DNA of 14,499 nt from Bacillota bacterium (GTDB lineage: Bacteria > Bacillota > Negativicutes > Sporomusales > UBA7701): positions 1 to 14,499 of the forward strand of contig JAEZLU010000257.1 in assembly GCA_023415075.1 (NCBI GenBank), in the 5' to 3' direction. Shown here in pieces: positions 1 through 6,416 of the stretch (within the stretch, counting starts at the first letter, position 1; each line of letters opens with the position of its first letter). The position numbers and the translations under genes were made by a program. Under the pieces are notes generated by a model. The model had not been told where the DNA came from and ran no database searches. It saw nothing but the letters and a program-made list of their open reading frames with translations.

Positions 1-155
1 TCGCCCATCGTCGCCAGGATGGCGAACTTGGCGAACCCCATCGCGAAGGGGGCTGCCCGATTGGCGGCGACAAAAGCTTCATTGGTCGTAGGTAAAAGCA
101 GGAAGAGGATGATACAGCCGAGGGCCGCGAACCAGCAGAGGTCCCCCAGCCGCAT
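1..155 (-). CDS. Membrane protein, N-terminal part (cut by window edge)
   Basis: The first 51 codons of a gene that runs off the left edge. The visible protein starts MRLGDLCWFAALGCII, has one clear hydrophobic segment (about residues 7-22), then a short polar stretch and a second apolar stretch ending FAKFAILATMG. From memory this resembles the start of an uncharacterised Firmicutes membrane protein family loosely labelled Mpv17/PMP22-like, but with so little sequence that is only a suggestion. The start ATG shares its A with the TGA stop of vorC (TGATG), so it should be translationally coupled to the oxidoreductase genes and belongs to the same operon. A weak AAGG lies upstream inside vorC. 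No function can be given. A role tied to the 2-oxoacid pathway is inferred only from the coupling. Confidence 0.65.
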   Translation of the reverse strand, partial: MRLGDLCWFAALGCIILFLLLPTTNEAFVAANRAAPFAMGFAKFAILATMG

Positions 156-682
156 CAGGCCTGACCCTTGCGGACAGCCGCCAGATTGAGCTCGTACAGT
201 TCGGGCTTCTTCTTGCCGACAACCGCGGCCACCGCTTTCTCCACGCTGGCAATGTCGACCATCGTCAGACTGGGCAGCAGTGCTCCCAGGCAGACCATGT
301 TGGCCAAGCTGGCGTTGCCTAGCTCGTTGGCCAGGTCGCCGGCCGGAATGCCAATTACACTGATATCCTCCCGGCAGCGGTTCATCGATACGATCGAGCT
401 GTTGACGACAAGCACGCCGCCCGGCTTGATCCGCTCGATGAACTTGTCGTAGGACGGCTGGTTCAACACGATGCCGAAATCGGCGTACTCAATGACCGGC
501 GAGTGGATTTCCTCGTCGGAAATCAACACCGAGCAGTTGGCGGTGCCGCCACGCATCTCCGGGCCGTAGGAAGGAATCCAGCAGACCTGCCGCCCGTCCA
601 GCATGCCGGCGTAAGTGAGGATCTTGCCAATGAACATGACGCCCTGGCCGCCAAAACCGGCCAGCAGAATTTTATCCATCAT
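155..682 (-). CDS. vorC: 2-oxoacid:ferredoxin oxidoreductase, gamma subunit (VorC/KorC-like)
   Basis: Gamma subunit of a four-subunit 2-oxoacid:ferredoxin oxidoreductase, which oxidatively decarboxylates 2-oxoacids to acyl-CoA and reduces ferredoxin in the cytoplasm. The 175-residue protein matches the usual length of this separate subunit. It carries the diagnostic AGFGGQG motif at residues 8-14 and the downstream GGTANCSVLIS stretch of the family; this domain is known to take part in CoA binding. Two adjacent ATG codons (682 and 679) could start it. The upstream gene vorA ends in TGA at 681-679, so the genes overlap or abut in an ATGATG arrangement that implies translational coupling. It is the last oxidoreductase subunit gene in the operon and is itself coupled to a membrane protein gene. 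The family is certain; the substrate comes from context (see vorB). Confidence 0.9.
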   Translation of the reverse strand: MMDKILLAGFGGQGVMFIGKILTYAGMLDGRQVCWIPSYGPEMRGGTANCSVLISDEEIHSPVIEYADFGIVLNQPSYDKFIERIKPGGVLVVNSSIVSMNRCREDISVIGIPAGDLANELGNASLANMVCLGALLPSLTMVDIASVEKAVAAVVGKKKPELYELNLAAVRKGQA

Positions 683-1431
683 AGCCCTTTGACCTCCTCC
701 GCCACCTTGAGTTCACCCAGCTCGTAAATCGGCAGCATGTTTTCCTGCAGCCACTTGATGCTGTCCACCGGCGACAGTCCCCAGTTGGTCGGACAAGTCG
801 ACAGGATGCTGACAAGCGCGAAGCCCAGGCCCTTCTGCTGCACCTGAAAAGCTTTTTTCAGATACTTCTTGGTCTGATTGATATTCTTCGGGGTATCCAC
901 CGAGGAAGCGGCCACATACACCGCCCCGTTCAGGGTGGCGATCGTCTTCGGCAGGTCGATGGGCGCGCCGACCAGGCCGCAGTCGCGGCCATAGGGGCTG
1001 GTGGTCGTCACCTGGCCGCCTATCGTCGTCGGTGCCATCTGGCCGCCGGTCATGCCGAACACCGCGTTGTTGACCATGATCGAGGTGATTTTCTCGCCGC
1101 GGGCGGCCACATGAATGGCGTGGGCCGTGCCGATGGCAGCGATGTCGCCGTCGCCCTGGTAGGTGAACACCAGCTTGTCGGGCAGCGACCGTTTGATGCC
1201 GGTGGCTACCGCCTGGGCCCGGCCATGGGCGGCGCCCACGAAATCGCAGGCGAAGAAGTCGAGGGAAAAACCGGCGCAGCCTACCGGCGCAACGCCGATG
1301 GTATCGCCGACGATATCGAGCTCTTCCAGCACCTCGCCGATCAGCCGGTGGATGACGCCATGGGTGCAGCCGGGGCAGTAATGGAAGGGCAGCTCGGTAA
1401 GGCCCTTGGGTCGGCCGAACACTTTTTGCAT
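679..1431 (-). CDS. vorA: 2-oxoacid:ferredoxin oxidoreductase, thiamine diphosphate-binding beta subunit
   Basis: Beta subunit of the 2-oxoacid:ferredoxin oxidoreductase, holding thiamine diphosphate. The 250-residue protein begins with the CPGC motif (residues 19-22) typical of these subunits. It contains the thiamine diphosphate/Mg2+ motif, GDGDIAAIG at 93-101 with NN at 121-122, followed by FGMTGGQ (125-131). A second conserved patch, PVGCAGF, lies near residue 49. No ferredoxin domain is fused to it, consistent with the separate small ferredoxin subunit vorD. The ATG lies two bases after the TAA of vorB, and its stop overlaps the start of vorC. The gene could equally be named korB, because 2-oxoglutarate and 2-oxoisovalerate enzymes are hard to tell apart from the beta subunit alone. 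Confidence 0.92.
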   Translation of the reverse strand: MQKVFGRPKGLTELPFHYCPGCTHGVIHRLIGEVLEELDIVGDTIGVAPVGCAGFSLDFFACDFVGAAHGRAQAVATGIKRSLPDKLVFTYQGDGDIAAIGTAHAIHVAARGEKITSIMVNNAVFGMTGGQMAPTTIGGQVTTTSPYGRDCGLVGAPIDLPKTIATLNGAVYVAASSVDTPKNINQTKKYLKKAFQVQQKGLGFALVSILSTCPTNWGLSPVDSIKWLQENMLPIYELGELKVAEEVKGL

Positions 1432-1433
1432 GA

Positions 1434-2495
1434 TTACACCTCCACCTTCAGGCCAAAGACCTGGGCCAGCTTACGCAAAATCTCATTTTCGCTGGGCAGC
1501 ATGCCGCCCAGGCGGTTGTGGAAATGGACCGGCGCCCGGCAGTTCACGGCCAGTTTGACATCCTCGACCATCTGGCCGTAGTTGAGCTCGACCGTCAGAA
1601 TGCCCTTGACGCCACTCAGATTGGCGAACGCTTTCTCCGGGAAGGGCCACAGGGTTATCGGCCGGATAAGGCCAACCTTCAGGCCCTGCTTGCGGGCCGC
1701 CAGAACGACGCTCTTGGCGATGCGGCCGCAGGTGCCGTAACCGACAATCAGGTACTCGGCGTCGTCGGCCTGGAAGGACTCCCACCGCTGAAGGGTTTCG
1801 CGCATTTTCTCGAACTTGGCCTGCCAGTGCAGGTTATTGGTCTCGCCAACATCGTTGGTCAGCGAATAACTGGCTACTTTCCGCTTGGCCCGCCCCCCGC
1901 AGCCGCCGACCACCCAGTCCTTGGCCGGCAGGTCCACCTTCGGCCGCGCTTTCAGCTCGACCGGTTCCATCATCTGGCCGAGGAAGCCGTCGGTCAGCAA
2001 AATGACCGGCGTCCGGTGAATATCGGCCAGATCAAAGGCTTCCATCGTGAAATCATAAAGCTCCTGGCCCTTGGATGGCGCCAGCACGATCTGACGGTAG
2101 CCGCCATGGCCGCCGCCCTTGGTGCACTGGAAATAGTCGGCCTGGGACGGTCCCAGGCCACCCAGGCCGGGACCGGTACGGTTGACGTTGACGACAACCA
2201 CCGGCAACTCGGCGGCCGCCATATAGGAAAGGCCCTCCTGCTTGAGGCTGAAACCCGGGCTGGACGAAGCCGTCATAACCCGCGTCCCGGTGGTTGCGGC
2301 GCCATAGCACATATTGATCGAAGCGACCTCATCCTCGCCCTGGAGGACGGTGCCGCCAGCTTTCGGCATATGTTTCGAAAGATACTCGACAATCTCGGTG
2401 GACGGGGTTATCGGGTAGCCGAAGAACACCTTGCAGCCGGCGCGAATAGCCGCTTCGGCGATGGCCTCGTTCCCCTTCATCAGTTCCTTGGCCAA
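1434..2495 (-). CDS. vorB: 2-oxoacid:ferredoxin oxidoreductase, alpha subunit (VorB-like, 2-oxoisovalerate type)
   Basis: Alpha subunit with the pyrimidine-binding domain (about residues 1-190, with GYPITPSTE near 26-34 and QGEDE near 52-56) and a C-terminal transketolase-like domain (about 240-350). It pairs with vorA to form the active site. The sequence resembles alpha subunits annotated as 3-methyl-2-oxobutanoate (2-oxoisovalerate) dehydrogenase VorB more than 2-oxoglutarate enzymes, judged by recall of the family. The adjacent ptb and buk support a branched-chain acyl-CoA product. The start is a choice. The first in-frame GTG (2504) lies one base after the AAGGAG site and is too close. 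The TTG at 2495 is 10 bases away and gives the usual family N-terminus MAKELMKGNEAI, so I use it (353 residues). The substrate cannot be proven by sequence; 2-oxoglutarate remains possible. Confidence 0.88.
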   Translation of the reverse strand: MAKELMKGNEAIAEAAIRAGCKVFFGYPITPSTEIVEYLSKHMPKAGGTVLQGEDEVASINMCYGAATTGTRVMTASSSPGFSLKQEGLSYMAAAELPVVVVNVNRTGPGLGGLGPSQADYFQCTKGGGHGGYRQIVLAPSKGQELYDFTMEAFDLADIHRTPVILLTDGFLGQMMEPVELKARPKVDLPAKDWVVGGCGGRAKRKVASYSLTNDVGETNNLHWQAKFEKMRETLQRWESFQADDAEYLIVGYGTCGRIAKSVVLAARKQGLKVGLIRPITLWPFPEKAFANLSGVKGILTVELNYGQMVEDVKLAVNCRAPVHFHNRLGGMLPSENEILRKLAQVFGLKVEV

Positions 2496-2518
2496 AATTC
2501 TCACTCTCCTTCCGCTGG

Positions 2519-2722
2519 CTACTTATAAAGTTCCAGGGCCATATCCGGGCAGACCGTACAGCACAGTCCGCAGCCGATGCACTGATCAGGCCGGGCCGGA
2601 ACCACGACGTAATACCCCTTGGTATTTGGCTTGTCGCCCACCGCCAGCACCTTCTTGGGGCAAATGTTGATACATAGGCCGCAGCTTTTACAGTATTCGC
2701 TCAAAACAACAACTTTTGCCAT
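2519..2722 (-). CDS. vorD: 2x[4Fe-4S] ferredoxin subunit of the 2-oxoacid oxidoreductase
   Basis: A 67-residue ferredoxin subunit that carries electrons from the thiamine site of the oxidoreductase to free ferredoxin. It holds two classic CxxCxxCxxxCP motifs: C11, C14, C17, C21 and C48, C51, C54 (with C55 beside it), C58. These coordinate two [4Fe-4S] clusters. The start ATG at 2722 is supported by an AAGGCGG site just upstream and by the family N-terminus. The gene starts 5 bases after the ptb stop and precedes vorB by 23 bases, so it is the first of the four oxidoreductase genes (order D-B-A-C). It is too short and too tightly embedded to be a general ferredoxin, although that role cannot be excluded. 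Confidence 0.93.
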   Translation of the reverse strand: MAKVVVLSEYCKSCGLCINICPKKVLAVGDKPNTKGYYVVVPARPDQCIGCGLCCTVCPDMALELYK

Positions 2723-2726
2723 TTGT

Positions 2727-3638
2727 TCACCGCCTTTCCTTCCCGGCCGCCGCCAGGCAGGCCAGGGCAATCGAATACAACTTGCCCTCCGCCGTCTCCG
2801 CTCTCGAAGTAAGGACGATCGGATGAGTCGCCCCAAGGACGATGCCGGCCATCTTGGCCTTGCCGTAGTACTGGAGGGCTTTGCCGAGAGCATTACCAGT
2901 CTCTATATTCGGCATAAGGAATAAATCGACCTTCCCGGAAATTCTGCTTGACAAACCTTTATGCTTGGCTGCCTCGGGATTTATCGCCACATCGTAGGCG
3001 ATCGGCCCCTCGACCGTCCCCGGCGGCAGCTGGCCGGCAGCCGCCAGCTCGCTCAGGGCCCTGGCGTCGACCGTGGCCGGCATCCTCGGGCTGACCTGCT
3101 CGTTGGCGGTCAGCACGGCCACGTTCGGCTTTTTGATGCCAAGGGCGGCCAGCGTCAGCATGGCGTTCACCAGGATATCCTTCTTCTCGGCCAACGTCGG
3201 CGCGATATTCATGCCGCCGTCAGTATAAAAGGCCAGCTTGGGCTCGCCCGGCAGCTCGAACACCGCCAGGTGGCTCAGCAGCCGGCCGGTCCGCAGACCG
3301 ACCGCCGGATTCAGCACCGCCCTCAGAAAGTCGCTTGTATTGATAATCCCCTTCATCAGTACCTGGGCCTCACCGGTACGCACCAGCGAAACCGCCGTCA
3401 GCGCCGCCTTGGCGATATCGGGCTCGTGGACCACCGGCGTGGCTGCCGGCAGGCCGACCTCGGCCATCAGCGGCCGGATAGCCTCGGCGTCGCCCACCAG
3501 AAGCGGCAGGGCCAGGCCGGCCTCCTGGGCCAGCTTGAGAGCCTGCAGCACATCTCTGTCCTGGGCCACGGCCACGCTGATCACCCGTTCGCCGGCCTGT
3601 TTGGCCCGATCCATAACCGCCTGAAAATTAGCCAGCAC
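2727..3638 (-). CDS. ptb: Phosphate butyryltransferase family protein
   Basis: Transfers an acyl group from CoA to phosphate (butyryl- or branched acyl-CoA to acyl phosphate), the step before ATP formation by Buk. The 303-residue protein is full length for the PTA_PTB family. It shows the N-terminal LPLLVGDAEAI segment (about 44-54), the VLMKGIINTSDFLRAV core (93-108) and the strongly conserved C-terminal block with GATHPIVLTSRAET (269-282). The start is a GTG at 3638, backed by a strong AGGAGG about 9 bases upstream; no ATG nearby fits as well. It lies 46 bases after buk and 4 bases before vorD. Placed between an acyl-CoA-producing oxidoreductase and a kinase, it most likely handles isobutyryl-, isovaleryl- or 2-methylbutyryl-CoA. 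A Pta (acetyl) role is less likely given the neighbouring Buk. Confidence 0.93.
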   Translation of the reverse strand: MLANFQAVMDRAKQAGERVISVAVAQDRDVLQALKLAQEAGLALPLLVGDAEAIRPLMAEVGLPAATPVVHEPDIAKAALTAVSLVRTGEAQVLMKGIINTSDFLRAVLNPAVGLRTGRLLSHLAVFELPGEPKLAFYTDGGMNIAPTLAEKKDILVNAMLTLAALGIKKPNVAVLTANEQVSPRMPATVDARALSELAAAGQLPPGTVEGPIAYDVAINPEAAKHKGLSSRISGKVDLFLMPNIETGNALGKALQYYGKAKMAGIVLGATHPIVLTSRAETAEGKLYSIALACLAAAGKERR

Positions 3639-3684
3639 TTAAATTACCTCCTATTACAACGCGACTATCAGAAAGGAGAGAAAA

Positions 3685-4749
3685 TTACTCATAAATCTTG
3701 GCTTTTTCCTCGCCCCGCAGTACCCGCAGGGCCCCGCCGGCCAACGATTCCAGCTCCTCCTCGCCGGGGACCACCTCCACCGGGGCGATGAACTTCACCC
3801 GGCTCTCGACGGCGCCGACAATCCGCTGGGAATAGGCGATGCCGCCTGTCAGGACGATATAATCGACTTCGCCGGCCAGTACGCTGGCCATGGCGCCGAT
3901 CTCCTTGACTACCTGATAGGCCATGGCATCAAGCACCAGCGAGGCCTGCTTGTCGCCGGCCGCCGCCATCTGCTCGGCCGTCCGCACGTCCCGCGTACCC
4001 AGATAGGCATACATGCCGCCTTCGCCCATCGTCTTCAGCGCCAGTTCCTTTAAAGTGTACTTGCCGGAATAGCACAGCTTCATCAGCAGGGTCGACGGCA
4101 GACCGGCACAGCGGTCGGGTGAGAACGCCCCTTCGTCCTTGCCGTTCGACACGTCGATCATCCGGCCCTTCGCATGGGCGGCCACCGAAATACCTGTCCC
4201 CAGATGGGCCACTACCAGATTCAGGTCCTGGTAACGCCGACCCTTAGCTGCCGCCACCTTGCGGGCCACTGCCTTGTGGTTGAGGGCATGGACCAGGCTG
4301 ACCCGCGGCAGCTCCGGCAGGCCGGAAATGCGGGCCACCGGCTCCAGCTCGTCCACCGACACCGGATCGACGATGAAGGCGGGAATCTTGAGCTGCTTCG
4401 CCAGATCAAGCGACAGGGCGGCGCCGAGATTGGAAGCGTGCTCGCCCTGGGCGGCGAACTCGAGGTCATGGACCATCTTTTCATTGACCGTGTAGGTGCC
4501 GCTTGTCAGCGGCTTCATCAGGCCGCCGCGGCCGACCACGGCCGACAGCGACGCCAGCTGGACGCCAGCCTCGGCCAAAGCCGTCAAAACAAGCTCCCGG
4601 CGGTAATCGCGCTGGGCGTAAATCCGGTCAAACTTCTTTAGGTCGTCGCCGTGATGCTCTACCGTCTTCTTGAAAACCGGCTGCTCACCGTCGAATACGG
4701 CGATCTTGGTCGAAGTCGCCCCCGGATTAATCACCAGAATCCGTTCCAT
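3685..4749 (-). CDS. buk: Butyrate kinase family protein (branched-chain acyl kinase)
   Basis: Makes ATP by transferring phosphate from an acyl phosphate to ADP, releasing the fatty acid. The 354-residue length fits Buk (acetate kinases are about 400). It shows the acetate/sugar kinase fold: phosphate loop INPGATSTKIAVFDG (7-21), a central AHLGTGIS segment (181-188), the DEGAFSPDRCAGLP block (205-218) and the adenosine motif LTGGIAYS (300-307). The start at ATG 4749 (MERILVINPG) has a GAGGGGG site 6 bases upstream. An in-frame upstream extension to about 4830 would run through palindromic leader DNA and is rejected. It is the first gene of the buk-ptb-vorDBAC operon. Product specificity (butyrate, isobutyrate or isovalerate) cannot be read from sequence; the vor genes favour branched acids. 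Confidence 0.93.
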   Translation of the reverse strand: MERILVINPGATSTKIAVFDGEQPVFKKTVEHHGDDLKKFDRIYAQRDYRRELVLTALAEAGVQLASLSAVVGRGGLMKPLTSGTYTVNEKMVHDLEFAAQGEHASNLGAALSLDLAKQLKIPAFIVDPVSVDELEPVARISGLPELPRVSLVHALNHKAVARKVAAAKGRRYQDLNLVVAHLGTGISVAAHAKGRMIDVSNGKDEGAFSPDRCAGLPSTLLMKLCYSGKYTLKELALKTMGEGGMYAYLGTRDVRTAEQMAAAGDKQASLVLDAMAYQVVKEIGAMASVLAGEVDYIVLTGGIAYSQRIVGAVESRVKFIAPVEVVPGEEELESLAGGALRVLRGEEKAKIYE

Positions 4750-4779
4750 TATAATCCCCCTCGCCTTTGTTCCGCCGTA

Positions 4780-4794
4780 GGGAACGCCGTTCCC
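4780..4794. promoter_or_regulatory. Perfect 6-bp dyad (GGGAAC-N3-GTTCCC) in the buk leader
   Basis: A perfect inverted repeat with a 3-base centre, lying about 30 bases upstream of the buk start codon. It could be an operator half-site pair or a small RNA hairpin in the leader. No regulator can be assigned from sequence. The dyad itself is certain; its function is a guess. Confidence 0.45.
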
Positions 4795-4808
4795 CACTTC
4801 TATAAATA

Positions 4809-4835
4809 GATAAATGGGGCTATGCCCCATTTATC
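4809..4835. repeat. Perfect 12-bp inverted repeat with 3-base loop between symporter gene and buk
   Basis: The arms at 4809-4820 and 4824-4835 are fully complementary, with GATAAATGGGGC on the plus strand and a TAT loop. It lies in the 148-bp gap between the symporter stop and the buk start, the most AT-rich spot in the window. Read on the minus strand, the hairpin is followed by a mixed A/T run (TCTATTTATA) rather than a clean U tract, so it is at best a weak terminator for the symporter transcript. It could equally be an operator, or a hairpin in the buk leader, since possible promoters lie just upstream or overlap it. Confidence 0.6.
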
Positions 4836-4849
4836 AACCTGCTAATAAA

Positions 4850-4878
4850 ATATTACCTTATTTCAGCCGCCGGCGCAA
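4850..4878 (-). promoter_or_regulatory. Candidate sigma-70-type promoter for the buk-ptb-vor operon
   Basis: On the minus strand, TTGCGC (4878-4873) and TAATAT (4855-4850) are separated by 17 bases. This would start transcription just upstream of the 12-bp inverted repeat, placing both dyads in the leader. The match to consensus is modest (3/6 and 4/6). A second option, TTGATA (4837-4832) with TTTATC (4814-4809) at 17-base spacing, has the inverted repeat filling its spacer. Neither is proven. Confidence 0.3.
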
Positions 4879-4897
4879 TACCCGGACGCGTTTTCCG

Positions 4898-6298
4898 TCA
4901 GGCCGCCGCCTTCAGGCGGGCCGGCCGCGGATCGAGGAAGTACACCGCCAGGAAGGTGGCGATGGCGAGTGGCCACGCCAGGTAGATGGGATGAGAAACG
5001 ACGCGGATCGCCGGCACGAACTGCCAGAGCGCTAGAAAAGCGATGCCGGTGAAGAGCGTCCAGAAGGCCGTTCCCTTTTTGCACATACCGGGGAGGTACA
5101 TCATCCCCAGCAGCAGGACGGTGTAGGAAGTGGTGAGGGTCAGGCCGATCAGCAGCGTTTTGATGATGCCCCCCGCCGAGGTGGCCATCCAGTAGGTGAA
5201 TACGCTTATCGCCAGCACCGTCAGCCGGGATATCAGTAGCTGCTTCTTCTCAGGCAGGTCGGGGTTGACGAACCGCTTGTAAATATCATTGACCACCAGG
5301 GTCGAGCTGCCCAGCAGCAGGCCGACAGCGGTCGACACGTCGGCCGCCCACAGGCCGGAAAGCGCCAGCCCGGCTGCCCACGGGTTAAGAGCCAGCAGCG
5401 TCTTCGGCAGGGCCAGGGCCGGCGTTATCCCCGGAAACATGGCGGCGGCGGCGATGCCAAAAATAGCGCAGATGAAACCGGCCGGAAAGATTATCAAGCC
5501 GCCGAGGATGAAGCCCCGCTTGGCCACCCTGGCGTCCTTGGCGGCGAAGGCCACCTGGGCGATAGCCTGGATGGACTGGGTCTGGGTCAGCATGACCGCG
5601 AACCAGGCAATGATCATCGCCATCGGCAGGCCGGCGAACAGGTCGAAGCCGGGGTGGCTGGCCGGCAGGGCCGCCAGCATATTGCCTATACCGCCGGCAT
5701 TGTCCACTACCAGGACGGCGCCGATGACGACGCCGAGATAAATGACGATAACGTTGAAGATGTTGCTGAGGCCGGCAGCCCAGTAACCGCCTACCATCGT
5801 TATGCCGATGAACACGGCGGCGCTCAGCAGCATGCCGCTGTTAAAATCGAAATAACCCGGCATCAGCGCCGCCAGGATGGCACCGCCGGCAACATACTGC
5901 AACGATGTTATGACCATCTGGATAATGATCTGGCCGAAAACGCCGATAATCCGGCCGGAAGTATCGAAGTAGCGCTCGAAAATCTCCGGCAGCGACGTTG
6001 TCTCAAAATCGCGCAGCCGCCCGGCCACCAAGAGGCCGGCCACCACCGCGCCCACCCCCCAGGCGGCGTTGTACCAGCCGGCCGCCAGGCCGGATTGATA
6101 AGCGCTCTCGGCCACGCCGATTGTCGAGGCGCCGCCGATGGCCAGGCCGGCGATCATCGTAGCCACGATGGTCGTACCGAAGCCGCGGCCGGCCAGAAGA
6201 TAACCGATGTAGCCGCCCTGACTCAGCTTGGTGGCGTACCAGGACAACAAATACAGAAGAATTATATATAAAATTACGATTCCCAGGGCGATATTCAC
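4898..6298 (-). CDS. Sodium:solute symporter (SSS family), substrate unknown
   Basis: A 466-residue integral membrane transporter of the SSS family (the family of proline, pantothenate and monocarboxylate Na+ symporters). It is almost entirely hydrophobic, with about a dozen membrane segments beginning at residues 5-22. The conserved early signature is visible at about 48-71 (IAGLAIGGASTIGVAES, then YQSGLAAGW), and a serine/threonine-rich late segment near LLGSSTLVVNDIYKRF matches the family core. The start is a GTG at 6298 with GGAGGG seven bases upstream. It lies 118 bases downstream of the IclR-family regulator gene and 148 bases upstream of buk, separated from buk by an inverted repeat. 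Context suggests uptake of a fermentable acid or amino acid, which is inference; the sequence does not reveal the substrate. Confidence 0.88.
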   Translation of the reverse strand: MNIALGIVILYIILLYLLSWYATKLSQGGYIGYLLAGRGFGTTIVATMIAGLAIGGASTIGVAESAYQSGLAAGWYNAAWGVGAVVAGLLVAGRLRDFETTSLPEIFERYFDTSGRIIGVFGQIIIQMVITSLQYVAGGAILAALMPGYFDFNSGMLLSAAVFIGITMVGGYWAAGLSNIFNVIVIYLGVVIGAVLVVDNAGGIGNMLAALPASHPGFDLFAGLPMAMIIAWFAVMLTQTQSIQAIAQVAFAAKDARVAKRGFILGGLIIFPAGFICAIFGIAAAAMFPGITPALALPKTLLALNPWAAGLALSGLWAADVSTAVGLLLGSSTLVVNDIYKRFVNPDLPEKKQLLISRLTVLAISVFTYWMATSAGGIIKTLLIGLTLTTSYTVLLLGMMYLPGMCKKGTAFWTLFTGIAFLALWQFVPAIRVVSHPIYLAWPLAIATFLAVYFLDPRPARLKAAA

Positions 6299-6316
6299 GC
6301 CGAAACCCTCCCTCTG

Positions 6317-6334
6317 CCGCCGGCTGCCCGGCGG
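6317..6334 (-). promoter_or_regulatory. GC-rich hairpin just upstream of the symporter ribosome binding site
   Basis: A perfect 7-bp stem (CCGCCGG / CCGGCGG) with a 4-base loop ends four bases before the GGAGGG site of the symporter gene on the minus strand. In RNA it could affect ribosome access. The structure is clear. Regulation is speculative, since short GC-rich stems arise readily in DNA of this composition. Confidence 0.35.
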
Positions 6335-6416
6335 ACACGCTTCCTATTAGTTCAATGCCTGGCCGGATATTCCTGCCGGGCGCTGCCGCCGCGCCTGAAG
6401 CGCCGCGAAAAAAGCC

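Noticed and set aside
1518..2528. Long open frame on the plus strand (about 336 codons)
   Set aside because: It is exactly antisense to vorB, shows no recognisable domain and has a composition typical of reading the opposite strand of a GC-rich gene.
155..2722. Naming the oxidoreductase as 2-oxoglutarate:ferredoxin oxidoreductase (KorABCD)
   Set aside because: It is possible from subunit layout, but the alpha subunit looks VorB-like and the ptb-buk neighbours make little sense for a succinyl-CoA product. Kept as an alternative, not the main call.
4750..4830. N-terminal extension of Buk to about 4830
   Set aside because: The extension is encoded by the two leader dyads, lacks family similarity, and ATG 4749 has its own ribosome binding site.
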